Below are positions 8,657 to 17,151 of a stretch of 49,710 bases of DNA, piece after piece (the stretch's first letter is position 1; the number at the start of each line of letters is the position of its first letter). Both the position numbers and the translations under genes were made by a program. The DNA lies in assembly GCF_017813245.1 (NCBI RefSeq), contig NZ_JAGIQL010000039.1, positions 1 to 49,710 on the forward strand, given 5' to 3'. This DNA comes from Streptomyces montanisoli. GTDB lineage: Bacteria; Actinomycetota; Actinomycetes; Streptomycetales; Streptomycetaceae. Under the pieces are notes generated by a model. It was not told the DNA's origin and ran no database searches. It saw nothing but the letters and a program-made list of their open reading frames with translations.

Positions 8657-9603
8657 CGCAAGTCCTCCTGCTGCTCGGTGAGGGCGAGGAACGCGGCTTC
8701 CAGCGGCGACACCACCGGCGCGAGCTCGCGCAGCGCGATGCCCGCGCGCACGAGACGCACCACCAGCTCGTCGAGGGCGGGCACCAGCGCGCGTACGACG
8801 AGCGCCTCCTCGCCGTGGCGCGTCCCGGCGCCGTTGGCGGCCCCGGCGACCCGGACCCCGTCCGTGTCGCCGGCGAGCCGGCGGGCGGCCAGGGGGTCCG
8901 ACGTGAGGAGCCGGTAGTCGAGTTCACGGTTCTCGGCGGCGAGCTTCTCCAGCGGTCCTGAGAAGACGACCCGCCCGGTGGCGAGGATGGTGACCTCGGA
9001 ACACAACGCGTCGAGATCGTCCATGCGGTGGCTGGAGAGCACGATGGCGGTGCCGTCCGCCGCGAGCCGGGTCAGCACACCGTGCACATGCCGGGTGCCC
9101 GCGGGGTCGAGCCCGTTGGCCGGTTCGTCGAGCACGAGCAGTCGGGGCTTCGTGAGCAGGGCCGCGGCGAGCCCGAGCCGTTGGCGCATGCCGAGGGAGA
9201 AGCCGCGGGCCCGGTCGTCGGCCACGTCGGCGAGCCCGACCTGGCCGAGCACGTCGTCGATCCCCGCCGTCCGCGCGTCGCCGCCGCGCAGGGCGGCCAG
9301 GGCGGCGAGGTTCTGCCGGGCGGTGAGTGAGGGGTAGAGCCCGGGCCCGTCCACGAACCCGGCGACACCGTCGGGCGCGGCGAGCGCCCGCCCGGCCGGC
9401 GCCCCGAGGACCTCGATACTGCCGCCGTCGGCCACGGCCAGGCCGAGCAGGATACCGAGCAGCGTCGTCTTGCCCGCACCGTTCGGCCCCGCGAGGCCGT
9501 GGATCCGCCCCGGCGCCACGTCCAGATCGATGCCGTCGAGCGCGACGACGTCACCGAAGCACTTGGTGACCCCGCGAGCCCGGACGGCGATGAGCGCGTC
9601 CAT
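8653..9603 (-). CDS. ABC transporter ATP-binding protein
   Basis: A 316-residue ABC ATPase that powers the permease encoded next. Walker A is GPNGAGKT (39-46), the signature is a variant FSLGM (135-139), Walker B is LLVLDE (155-160) and the switch histidine is His192 (LSSHRM). The C-terminal 90 residues resemble the extra domain of CcmA/multidrug-type ATPases. The frame allows an ATG at 9633, but the ATG at 9601-9603 has an AAGGGA site about 5 nt upstream and gives the usual N-terminus. It is the first gene of the three-gene exporter operon. No clear promoter hexamers could be fixed in the upstream DNA. Confidence 0.9.
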   Translation of the reverse strand: MDALIAVRARGVTKCFGDVVALDGIDLDVAPGRIHGLAGPNGAGKTTLLGILLGLAVADGGSIEVLGAPAGRALAAPDGVAGFVDGPGLYPSLTARQNLAALAALRGGDARTAGIDDVLGQVGLADVADDRARGFSLGMRQRLGLAAALLTKPRLLVLDEPANGLDPAGTRHVHGVLTRLAADGTAIVLSSHRMDDLDALCSEVTILATGRVVFSGPLEKLAAENRELDYRLLTSDPLAARRLAGDTDGVRVAGAANGAGTRHGEEALVVRALVPALDELVVRLVRAGIALRELAPVVSPLEAAFLALTEQQEDLR

Positions 9604-9844
9604 GAGTCCCTTCCCTGTGTCCCCTGCTCTCACGACGTTTCACAGGGACCCTAGGGACGGCACACAGCTCTTGCGCGGACGGCGAGTTGAACGTTCGGGG
9701 AACGAGTGGCGTCGCGCCCGCGCTGCGCGGTGAGCGGACGCACCGCGTCCGCCACTGGCCTCCATCCGGGACAAGGCCAACGCCTGGGCTCAGGGGCATT
9801 CGGAGCGGCACAGGCAGCTAGACCTGAACTCGTGCCAAGGGTGC
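9604..9844. other. Intergenic region upstream of the ABC operon
   Basis: No gene is supported here. It must carry the leader and promoter of the minus-strand ABC operon, and it adjoins the decayed 3' end of the pseudogene at 9845-10979. Open frames across it show no domain-like sequence. Confidence 0.4.
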
Positions 9845-10979
9845 TGTCGAAGGTCGAGCCGGTCGAGCCGGTCGAGGCGGTGGATGAGGTGGCGCTGATT
9901 GCCCTCACGCAGGCGGGTCGGGCGCTGCCGGAAGTCGGTCTGCCGGCCCCTATGGGCGTAGCGCCTCGTGCAGTTGCGTGAGGGCGGTGACGGCCTAGTC
10001 GTAGGCGCTGGTCTTCTTCGTGGCGGTGTGCGCCTGGAGATGCTGCCAGGCGGATTGTGCCTCGCTCGCGAGGCGGTCAGGCGTTGGACTCGGGCGATGG
10101 TGTGTGTTGGTGAGCAGCCCGGTGGCGGTGTTCGGAGCGCAGCCTGTGTGCGGCGTCCAGGAGATGGGCGGCGGTTCGGCGCCCGGGAACTGTGGCGGGG
10201 GTGGCGGCGCCGCGCAGGCGTCGCAGGAATTCGGTGTGCAGGCCGGGCTCCGGGCCGAGAGCCAGCCGCAGCAACAGGGCGTCCTTCTCCTTTGGGGGCA
10301 CGGCGGCGATCAGCGGGGCGAGTTCCCTCTTCGTGGGCTTGGCCGGTTTCCTGGACAAGGCGGTGCTTGCCCGGGCCGCGACCGTCAGGAGGTCCTCGTC
10401 CACGCGCAGGAAATCCGCGAGCGCGCGCTGCGGGGCGGTCAGTTCGGCGAGCCCGGCCGGGACGGGCGGCTCCGGGCAGGTCTGGTACTCCTCTTCGTCG
10501 TCGTCTTCGAGTTCCCAGGCGGCGAGCGCGGACAGCCAGGCAATATATAGGGGGCGCAGGTCGCCTGTTGCGAGTTCATCACGTACGCCGATGAGGGCGG
10601 TCAGCGAGTCGTCGGCGCCCTCGATCCAGTCGCCGCCCTCGTCCTCGCTGGTCAGATCGAGTAGCAGGTGGGTGCCGTTGGTCCAGGCGTCGACGTGGGG
10701 ATCCATGCAGTACGGCTGCGCGGTGGGCAGGCTCAGGGTTCGCTTGGGGAGGCGGAGCATCAGCCGGTGGGTGCCCCAGTTGGTGACGTGGAGATGTGCG
10801 TCGAAATAGCGCTCAAGCATGCGCCTCGGATCGCCGCCCAGATCACCCCAGTTGTAGGTGTTGGTGAAGCTGGTGGCGGTGATACGGGCCCGGGTGGAGA
10901 TGGTCCGCAACCGATCTTGTTCTGTGCTGTTGAGCGGCCTGTCGAGGGCCTGGAACTCGTAGTACTGGTACTCGCTCAC
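9845..10979 (-). pseudogene. Frameshifted conserved actinobacterial gene of unknown function
   Basis: The intact part reads from a GTG at 10979 (VSEYQYYEFQALDRPL) to a stop at 10077, 300 residues. It includes a DPRRMLERYFDAHLHVTNWG block and a helical C-terminal part. I recall this as a conserved Streptomyces family whose members run on into a Lys/Arg-rich helical tail ending in an LI-RLD-type motif. That tail is still recognisable after the stop, but broken. A +1 frame gives DRLASEAQSAWQHLQAHTAT, then an in-frame TAG near 9999, then ALTQLHEA. A further single-base shift near 9960 is followed by YAHRGRQTDFRQRPTRLREG and a terminal HLIHRLDRLDRLDL. So there are two indels and one nonsense codon, and the gene is probably dead or yields a truncated protein. 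The function of the family is unknown to me. Confidence 0.6.
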
Positions 10980-11176
10980 GCAGCGGACACTATCGCCGCC
11001 CCGGCCGGTGCCGGGCCGTGGGGACAGATCCATAGAGGGGGACATACTGGGCCGCACGGGAGTGATCGCCCTCATTCACGTCCGGGAGCGCAGCTCACTT
11101 CCCGTAACGGCCGCGATAAGGTCGACCGGGCATGATGCGGCCCTGTTGGGCGAGGGAGACGCGGGAGGGTGGGGCA

Positions 11177-14100
11177 GTGACCGCAGCGGGAGGAGCCCCG
11201 GCGTCCGGGACGCCGAAACCTGGCCCGGTGAGGCCGCCCCGGCAGTGGTCGCAGGAGCGCGTCTCTCCCTACCCCTGGGAACAGGACGCCCTCGATCACG
11301 TCCGGCAGCTCATGCCGCACGCCGAGCCCTACCGGGCCTGGGCCACCTTCTCCTTCACCGCGCAGTCCGGACGCGTCAACGAATGCGACCTGCTGATCGC
11401 GGTCCCCGCCGGACTCTTCCTCGTCGAGATCAAGAGCCATCCGGGCCAGCTCCACAACACCGGCTCCACCTGGAACTTCCGCGGCCAGGACCGAACCCGC
11501 ACCCTGACCAATCCGCTGCATTTCAACGACATGAAGTCCAAGGAGCTGAAGAGCCAGCTCCAGTGGGCGGCACGCAAGCTGGGCATGAGTGAGCGTGTCG
11601 TGCCCCGCATCGAACCCGCCGTGTTCCTCTCCGCCCCGGACCTGGAGAGTCATCTGGACGAGGTCCAGCAGATCAAGGTCTACGGCCGCGACGACGGCGC
11701 CTGTGGCCTCAAGCGCATCTGGCAGGACTTCCTCGGGCTGCCGCCGGAGCGTCCCGAGCGGCGCATCACCCCGGAGTTCTCCCGCCACACCCTCCCGCAG
11801 CTCCTCAAAGCCATCGGCATCCGCCAGTCCGCCGCCCATCTGCGCTTCGGCGACGCCTGGAAGATGGCGCCCCACCCCCTGGACGCCGGGCCGTCCTGGG
11901 AGGACCGCCTCGCGTCCCGGGACGACGGCATGGTCCAGGAGGAGGGCCGGGTCCGTATCTACCTGGTCAGCCAGATGGCGACCGAGGCGGCACGGAAGGC
12001 CACCGAACGTGCCGCGCGCCGCGAGTACCAGGTGCTCCAGGGGATCCACCACCGCGGCATCGTCGACGCCGTCGAATTCCGTGAGCACCAGGGCGGGCCC
12101 GCGATCCTCTTCCGCCATCGCGGCACTGATCTGCGGCTCGACCAGTACCTGGACACCTACGGCGGGATGCTCACCCCCGAGACGCGCCTCGATCTGGTCC
12201 GGCAGCTCGCCGAGGCAGTCCGCTACGCACACAACCGTTCGCTGTACCACCGGGCACTCGCCGCCCGCTCGGTGTACGTCTCCTTCAAGGAGGCCGGGTC
12301 CCATCCCGAACTGCGGATCACCGACTGGCAGACCGCGGCCCGGGATTTCGACTCCAACGCGACGTTCTTCCGCTCGATCGGCGGCTCCGCCCTCGACGCG
12401 GCGCTCATCGAGGACACGGCACGGGTCTATCTGGCCCCGGAGACGGACCAGCCGTACGCAGACCCCGGCGACCTGGACGTCTTCGGCCTCGGCGCGGTGG
12501 CCCATCTGATCCTCACGGGCCAGCCGCCGGCCACGCAGCGCAGCGCGCTGAGCGATCGGCTGCGCACGGACTCGGGCCTGCGCCTCTTCGCGGTGGCGGA
12601 CGGACTGCCCGAGGCTCTGGACGACCTCGTCTTCCAGGCGACCAGGACCGATGTCAACGACCGTCTCGGCTCGGTCGAGGAATTCCTCGATCTCCTCGAC
12701 GAGGCCGAGCGCGCCAGCGTGCTGCCCGACTCCCCGGCCTCGACCGGTGTCGACCCGCTGGACGCGTTGCCCGGTCAGTCGCTCGACGCGGAGTGGTCGG
12801 TCCGACGGGTCCTCGGCACCGGGGCCACGGCCAGGGCTCTGCTCGTAGAGCGTGCGACCGAGGACGAGGACGGGCAGATCCAGATCGACGAGCACGTCTT
12901 CAAGGTGGCGCTCGACGAGGAGCGGGCCGGCAGGTTGCGCGCCGAGGAACGCGTACTCGGCACGGTCGGCGGCGGAGCCGTTGTCCAGTTGCGCGGGGAG
13001 GGGGTGCGGGAGATCGGCGGCCGTACGGTCCTGGAGCTCGAGTACGCGGGCGAGCAGTCCCTCGGCGAGCGGCTCAGGGGCAAGGGTCGACTCACCTACC
13101 ACGAGCTCGAGCGGTTCTCGGACGACCTGTTCCAAGCCCTTGACCAGCTCGCCGGGCACGGGGTGCGCCACCGTGACATCAAACCGGACAACTTCGGTAT
13201 CCAGCGGCGCAAGGACCGCACCTGGCAGTTGAAGCTCTTCGACTTCTCGCTGACGGATGCATCGGACCGGGACATCAAGGCCGGTACGCGCAGCTATCTC
13301 GATCCGTTCCTGGGGTCGACGCGCAGGGCCCACTACGACGATCACGCAGAGCGGTACGCGGCGGCCGTCACCCTTCACGAGATGGCCGGCGGCGAGCGCC
13401 CGGTGTGGGGCGACGGGCAGAACGACCCGCTCACCAACGAGTCCGCCGCCCTCCACATCGCGGCCGAACTGTTCGAACCGGCCCTGAGCGAGGGCCTCGT
13501 CCGGTTCTTCCGCCGGGCACTGCACCGCGACACCGAGCACCGCTTCGACACCCTGAGGCAGATGCGGGACGAGTGGCGGAAGGTGTTCCGCGCTGCGGAC
13601 TCGACCGGTCCCACCACCACCCCTTCCACGGTCGGCACCGCCTCGGACGACCCGGAGAAGGACCGTGACACGGCCGCCGCCGCAGCCGACACCACGACGC
13701 TCCTGGAAGCCGCGGGTCTGTCCCCCAGGGCGGTGTCCGTCGCGAACGACCTGCACGCCTACCGGGTCGGCGAGCTGCTGGAGCTCCAGCCGCACGTCAT
13801 CTCCCGGGCGCGGGGTGCGGGCGCGCTGGTCCGCAAGGAGCTGAACCGCCGCCGCAAGCAGTGGGCGGTGGCGCTGCTACCGGCCGTCGACGGCGGGCTC
13901 CCACGGGCGGCGACCACCGCTCCGGCCGTCCCGGAACCCGGCAGCGCCGGCGATGCGGCGGACGGCGCGGCCCCGGAGCGGATCCTGTCGGTGGACGAGA
14001 TGGCCGCCCTGCTGGCGCCCGCGCCGAGCCGTAAGGGGTCCCACCGCACGGACGTCGTCCGGCTCACGCTGGGACTCCCGCCCGAGGAGGGCGGTCTTTC

Positions 14101-15640
14101 GCCGCTTGGGGCCTGGCCGGTCCAGGCGCGCATCGCCGACCACTTGGGTATCAAGCAGCCGCCGGTCTCCCGCCACCACCGCGTCGAGATCAAGCGGTGG
14201 GCCGCGTCCGCCTGGCTCGAACCGGTACGGGCCGAGCTGGTCGACGTCGTCACCGCCGCCGGACGGGTCATGACCGCCACGGAAGCCGCCGCGGAACTGC
14301 GTGCGCGCCACGGCGCGGGGAGCGACACCGCAGAACGGACCCTGGCCAGATCGCTCGCGGTGGTCAGAGCCGCTGCGGAGGCCGAGACATCGGACACGGT
14401 GGGGACGGGAGAAGGCGCCGGGAGCGGGGGCGCGGGAGCGCACGAGCCCCGGCTCGCGGTGCACCGGCGCGGCGACGCGATCCTCGTCGCGGCCGAGTCG
14501 CTGCCCGGCACCGAGGATCCCAGTCCCGGGGAACTGGCCGATTACGCCGCCTCGTTGGGGGCATGTGCCCATCAGCTGGCCCGGCGCGACCCACTGCCGG
14601 GCCGCACCGAGGTCCTCCGCGAACTGCGCGCCGTACCGGCCCCCGACGGCTTCGCCCCGCTCGCGGACACCCGCCTGGTGGCGCTGGCCGCCACGGTCGC
14701 CTCCCGGACGGCCGCCACCCCGCGCCTGGAGTTGTACCCGCAGGATCTCAGTCTGGAGCGGGCACTGCGCATCTCCCAGGCGGGGGCCGGGGTCCGCCAC
14801 GACCGGGGCATCACGGTGCCCGGCCTGGTGGCCCGGTTGCGGGCACGGTTCCCCGATCTCGACCTCCTCGCGGGCGGCAGCGAGCCGACACATGTCGCGT
14901 TCGAGGACGCGCTCGAAGGAGCCCGCTTCGGCCTGCGCTACGACGCCGATTCCAGGACGTTCTTCCCGCGCAGGACGCAGCCGTCCGGCACCCGCACCTC
15001 CACCGGCGCCCAGACCAGCCACCTCCCCCCTCGTCCTGTCTCCCGGTCGGACCGGGAGGACCCGCACGCGGTGCTGCGAGCCCGGCTCACGGAGCGGGCC
15101 GGGCGCGGCGGGTTCCTGGCCCTCACGGTGAAGCGCACCGTGGTCGCGGGAACGGCGGAGCGCGTGGCGGCGGCCTTCGAGCCCGAGGGCGTCGTCACGG
15201 TCGACGTGGCGGAGATGTTCCTGCGGACCCTGCGGGAGCTGGCGGACGAGAAGGGGCAGGACTGGCAGAAGTTCCTGCGCGCAGACGGCAATTCGGCACC
15301 CGGCCGCGTCAAGCCCGGTCTCGCCTCCTTCGCCCGCGTCGTCTGGCAGCGGATGGAGGACGCCCTCCTGGAGCTGGCCGCCCCGCCCCGCACGGTCCTC
15401 TTCCTCCACGACGCCGGCCTGGTCGCCCGCTACTGGGACGAGGGCGGTCACGGCTTCCTGACCCGCCTCCAGGCCGCGGCCCGCCGCCCGGAGACCGTCC
15501 CGTACGGCCTGTGGCTGCTGTGCCCGGTCGAGACGCGGTCACAGCAGCCGCGTATCGACGGCAGGACGGTCGAGGTGATCGGTGGGGACGGGGAGCGGGA
15601 GCACCTGGAGGCGGAGTTCGTGGCGGCGCTCGACGGGTGA
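11177..15640 (+). CDS. pglW: BREX type 2 / Pgl serine-threonine kinase PglW
   Basis: A 1487-residue protein with the PglW architecture. An N-terminal NERD nuclease-related domain lies at about 30-150, with VNECDLLIAVPAGLFLVEIKS-type residues Asp and Glu-x-Lys. A first kinase-like domain (about 240-520) has YHRALAARSVY in place of the catalytic HRD loop and TDWQTA in place of DFG, so it is probably a pseudokinase. A second kinase domain (about 535-840) has a glycine loop GTGATA near 544, Lys in FKVAL, HRDIKPDN near 664 and DFS instead of DFG near 688. A C-terminal helical region includes a possible HTH (IADHLGIKQPPVSR). PglW is the kinase of phage growth limitation and first gene of type 2 BREX. 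The GTG at 11177 has a GGGAGGG site; an ATG 15 codons earlier is possible. Confidence 0.93.
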   Translation: MTAAGGAPASGTPKPGPVRPPRQWSQERVSPYPWEQDALDHVRQLMPHAEPYRAWATFSFTAQSGRVNECDLLIAVPAGLFLVEIKSHPGQLHNTGSTWNFRGQDRTRTLTNPLHFNDMKSKELKSQLQWAARKLGMSERVVPRIEPAVFLSAPDLESHLDEVQQIKVYGRDDGACGLKRIWQDFLGLPPERPERRITPEFSRHTLPQLLKAIGIRQSAAHLRFGDAWKMAPHPLDAGPSWEDRLASRDDGMVQEEGRVRIYLVSQMATEAARKATERAARREYQVLQGIHHRGIVDAVEFREHQGGPAILFRHRGTDLRLDQYLDTYGGMLTPETRLDLVRQLAEAVRYAHNRSLYHRALAARSVYVSFKEAGSHPELRITDWQTAARDFDSNATFFRSIGGSALDAALIEDTARVYLAPETDQPYADPGDLDVFGLGAVAHLILTGQPPATQRSALSDRLRTDSGLRLFAVADGLPEALDDLVFQATRTDVNDRLGSVEEFLDLLDEAERASVLPDSPASTGVDPLDALPGQSLDAEWSVRRVLGTGATARALLVERATEDEDGQIQIDEHVFKVALDEERAGRLRAEERVLGTVGGGAVVQLRGEGVREIGGRTVLELEYAGEQSLGERLRGKGRLTYHELERFSDDLFQALDQLAGHGVRHRDIKPDNFGIQRRKDRTWQLKLFDFSLTDASDRDIKAGTRSYLDPFLGSTRRAHYDDHAERYAAAVTLHEMAGGERPVWGDGQNDPLTNESAALHIAAELFEPALSEGLVRFFRRALHRDTEHRFDTLRQMRDEWRKVFRAADSTGPTTTPSTVGTASDDPEKDRDTAAAAADTTTLLEAAGLSPRAVSVANDLHAYRVGELLELQPHVISRARGAGALVRKELNRRRKQWAVALLPAVDGGLPRAATTAPAVPEPGSAGDAADGAAPERILSVDEMAALLAPAPSRKGSHRTDVVRLTLGLPPEEGGLSPLGAWPVQARIADHLGIKQPPVSRHHRVEIKRWAASAWLEPVRAELVDVVTAAGRVMTATEAAAELRARHGAGSDTAERTLARSLAVVRAAAEAETSDTVGTGEGAGSGGAGAHEPRLAVHRRGDAILVAAESLPGTEDPSPGELADYAASLGACAHQLARRDPLPGRTEVLRELRAVPAPDGFAPLADTRLVALAATVASRTAATPRLELYPQDLSLERALRISQAGAGVRHDRGITVPGLVARLRARFPDLDLLAGGSEPTHVAFEDALEGARFGLRYDADSRTFFPRRTQPSGTRTSTGAQTSHLPPRPVSRSDREDPHAVLRARLTERAGRGGFLALTVKRTVVAGTAERVAAAFEPEGVVTVDVAEMFLRTLRELADEKGQDWQKFLRADGNSAPGRVKPGLASFARVVWQRMEDALLELAAPPRTVLFLHDAGLVARYWDEGGHGFLTRLQAAARRPETVPYGLWLLCPVETRSQQPRIDGRTVEVIGGDGEREHLEAEFVAALDG

Positions 15641-15641
15641 G

Positions 15642-15666
15642 AGCCCCGGCGCGCCCGCCCGGGGCT
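15642..15666. terminator. Hairpin between convergent pglW and ATPase genes
   Basis: An 8-bp stem AGCCCCGG / CCGGGGCT with a 9-nt loop follows the pglW stop directly. A second, wider pairing of GAGAGCC with GGCTCTC, reaching to about 15683, could form instead. It sits between two convergent genes and probably ends pglW transcription. Confidence 0.6.
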
Positions 15667-15681
15667 GCCCTGACGCGGCTC

Positions 15682-17151
15682 TCAGGAAGGGCTGGTGCTG
15701 CGCTTGACGCCGCCCTTGCGGCCGATGTCGAAGGCGAGCCGGTAGATGTCGGGAAGGTCGACGGCCCCGTTGGTGCGGTAGGTGATCACGCCGAGCTTCT
15801 CCAGCTCCCCCAGCAGCGCGACGGGGTCGCCGGCGTCTCGGGGACCGCCCCCCGCCGTCTCACGCTCCAGCACCTCGCGGAGCCTGGCCGAGAACCCGCG
15901 TGTGTTCCACGCGTACTGAACGGCGGACGGCTCCATGGGTACTTGGCTGCCCGCGAGGAGTTCGACGGCCAGCGCCGCCCAGGCGAGGTCGTCCTTAAGC
16001 TCCTGGACCCGGACCGAGGCCGCGTGGCTGAGGCTCTCGCGGATGGCTTCGTAGTACAGCGGGAGGGGGTGGGTGGCATCCGCGCTGTCAGTGCGCTCGG
16101 CGGCCTTGCGCAGCGTGGAGAGCAGGGTGCGCGGGCTGATCCGGCCGAGACCGTCCTGGAGGTGGTTCGGCAGCCAGGTGTAGGTGTGTCCCTTGCGGCG
16201 GTCCGTGCCCATGAAGGGGCCGGCCAGGGTGACGAAGAGGCGTTCCTGTGCCTTCTGGTCGGCGAGTACCTCGACCGGGGCGATGTAGCGGCCCCCCTCC
16301 TCGGCGCGCCAGTCCCCCTCGGTGGAATCCCTGAACGCCCGTGCCGCTTCCGAGGCGTGGTTGCCGAGCTGGTGGAAGAACAGCCCGTAGAGGTTCTCCC
16401 GGCTCCAGGAGAGGTCGGCGGCGTTCGCGTCCAGTTTGGAGGCGTCCGCGAAGTTCCGGGGCGCGCTTTCGTACAGGTCCGGCCGCACGAAGATCTTGGC
16501 GCGCAGTGCGGTGGTGGTGAGGCGGAGCTCCAGGGCCACCTCCAACAGCCCGGACAGCAGCAGGTCGATCTGCGCGCGCTTCGAGTGGAGGCGATCGAGC
16601 TGGTCGAAGAGCAGGATCAGGGTCTTGCCCTGCTCGCGCGTCTCGCGGTCGGCCCTGCGCACCGCGCTCTCGTACGCCTCACCGTTGCGAGCGGTCCACC
16701 GGATGCGCTCGATCCAGCTGTCCAGCGCGATGACCTGGGGCACCTTCAGTGCCATGAGGACGACCGCGGACCACAGGTCCCTCGCCCCGAGTTTGTCCTC
16801 TTTGCCGAACTCCTGGACGAGGCCTTCGATGGCCCGCTTGCCGGGGAAGACCGGCTCGTCACCGCCTGCCGAGCCGAAGGCGGTGACGACCTCGGTCCGG
16901 CTGAGCCTGGGCATCAGGTAGGACCGCGCGGCCACCTCACGCAGGGCGGGATCGGCCAGGGCCTTGGCCCAGTACGTCTTGCCGGTCCCGCGTGCCCCTT
17001 TCACCACCGTCGCGTCGGGGGCCAGCGCCTCCCGGTGGGAGGAGGGAGTGAACATGGTGTGGAAGTCCGGGTCGCTGGTGTCGGCGTCCGGGGCGGCCTG
17101 GAGCGCCTCGATGATGAGGTTCCGGGTGGCCAGGGTCATCGGGTCCGTCAT
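15682..17151 (-). CDS. P-loop ATPase, third gene of the accessory block in the BREX locus
   Basis: A 489-residue predicted cytoplasmic ATPase. Walker A is GARGTGKT (52-59); Walker B is LILLFDQLD (178-186). The rest is mostly helical, with no recognisable DNA-binding or nuclease motif. The ATG at 17149-17151 overlaps the stop of the KGGVGR gene (ATGA), which fixes the start; the open frame upstream of it is not used. It is the last gene of a minus-strand operon (HEPN-like, KGGVGR ATPase, this ATPase) wedged between pglW and pglX. It resembles ATPases that accompany ParA-like KGGVGR proteins in defence neighbourhoods, and a regulatory or sensing role is inferred. It is not a duplicate of BrxD, which is encoded intact at 33528-34859. 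Confidence 0.75.
   Translation of the reverse strand: MTDPMTLATRNLIIEALQAAPDADTSDPDFHTMFTPSSHREALAPDATVVKGARGTGKTYWAKALADPALREVAARSYLMPRLSRTEVVTAFGSAGGDEPVFPGKRAIEGLVQEFGKEDKLGARDLWSAVVLMALKVPQVIALDSWIERIRWTARNGEAYESAVRRADRETREQGKTLILLFDQLDRLHSKRAQIDLLLSGLLEVALELRLTTTALRAKIFVRPDLYESAPRNFADASKLDANAADLSWSRENLYGLFFHQLGNHASEAARAFRDSTEGDWRAEEGGRYIAPVEVLADQKAQERLFVTLAGPFMGTDRRKGHTYTWLPNHLQDGLGRISPRTLLSTLRKAAERTDSADATHPLPLYYEAIRESLSHAASVRVQELKDDLAWAALAVELLAGSQVPMEPSAVQYAWNTRGFSARLREVLERETAGGGPRDAGDPVALLGELEKLGVITYRTNGAVDLPDIYRLAFDIGRKGGVKRSTSPS

Noticed and set aside
9706..9981. Small plus-strand gene of 91 residues
   Set aside because: It lies over the decayed end of the minus-strand pseudogene, has no ribosome site and shows no domain-like sequence.
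11117..11122. TAAGGT as the -10 of a pglW promoter
   Set aside because: The -35 position 17 bp upstream reads CTCACT, a poor match, so the promoter could not be assigned with confidence.
15682..17151. A second BrxD copy
   Set aside because: The Walker motifs and surrounding sequence differ from the intact BrxD at 33528-34859, and it is coupled to the KGGVGR gene instead.
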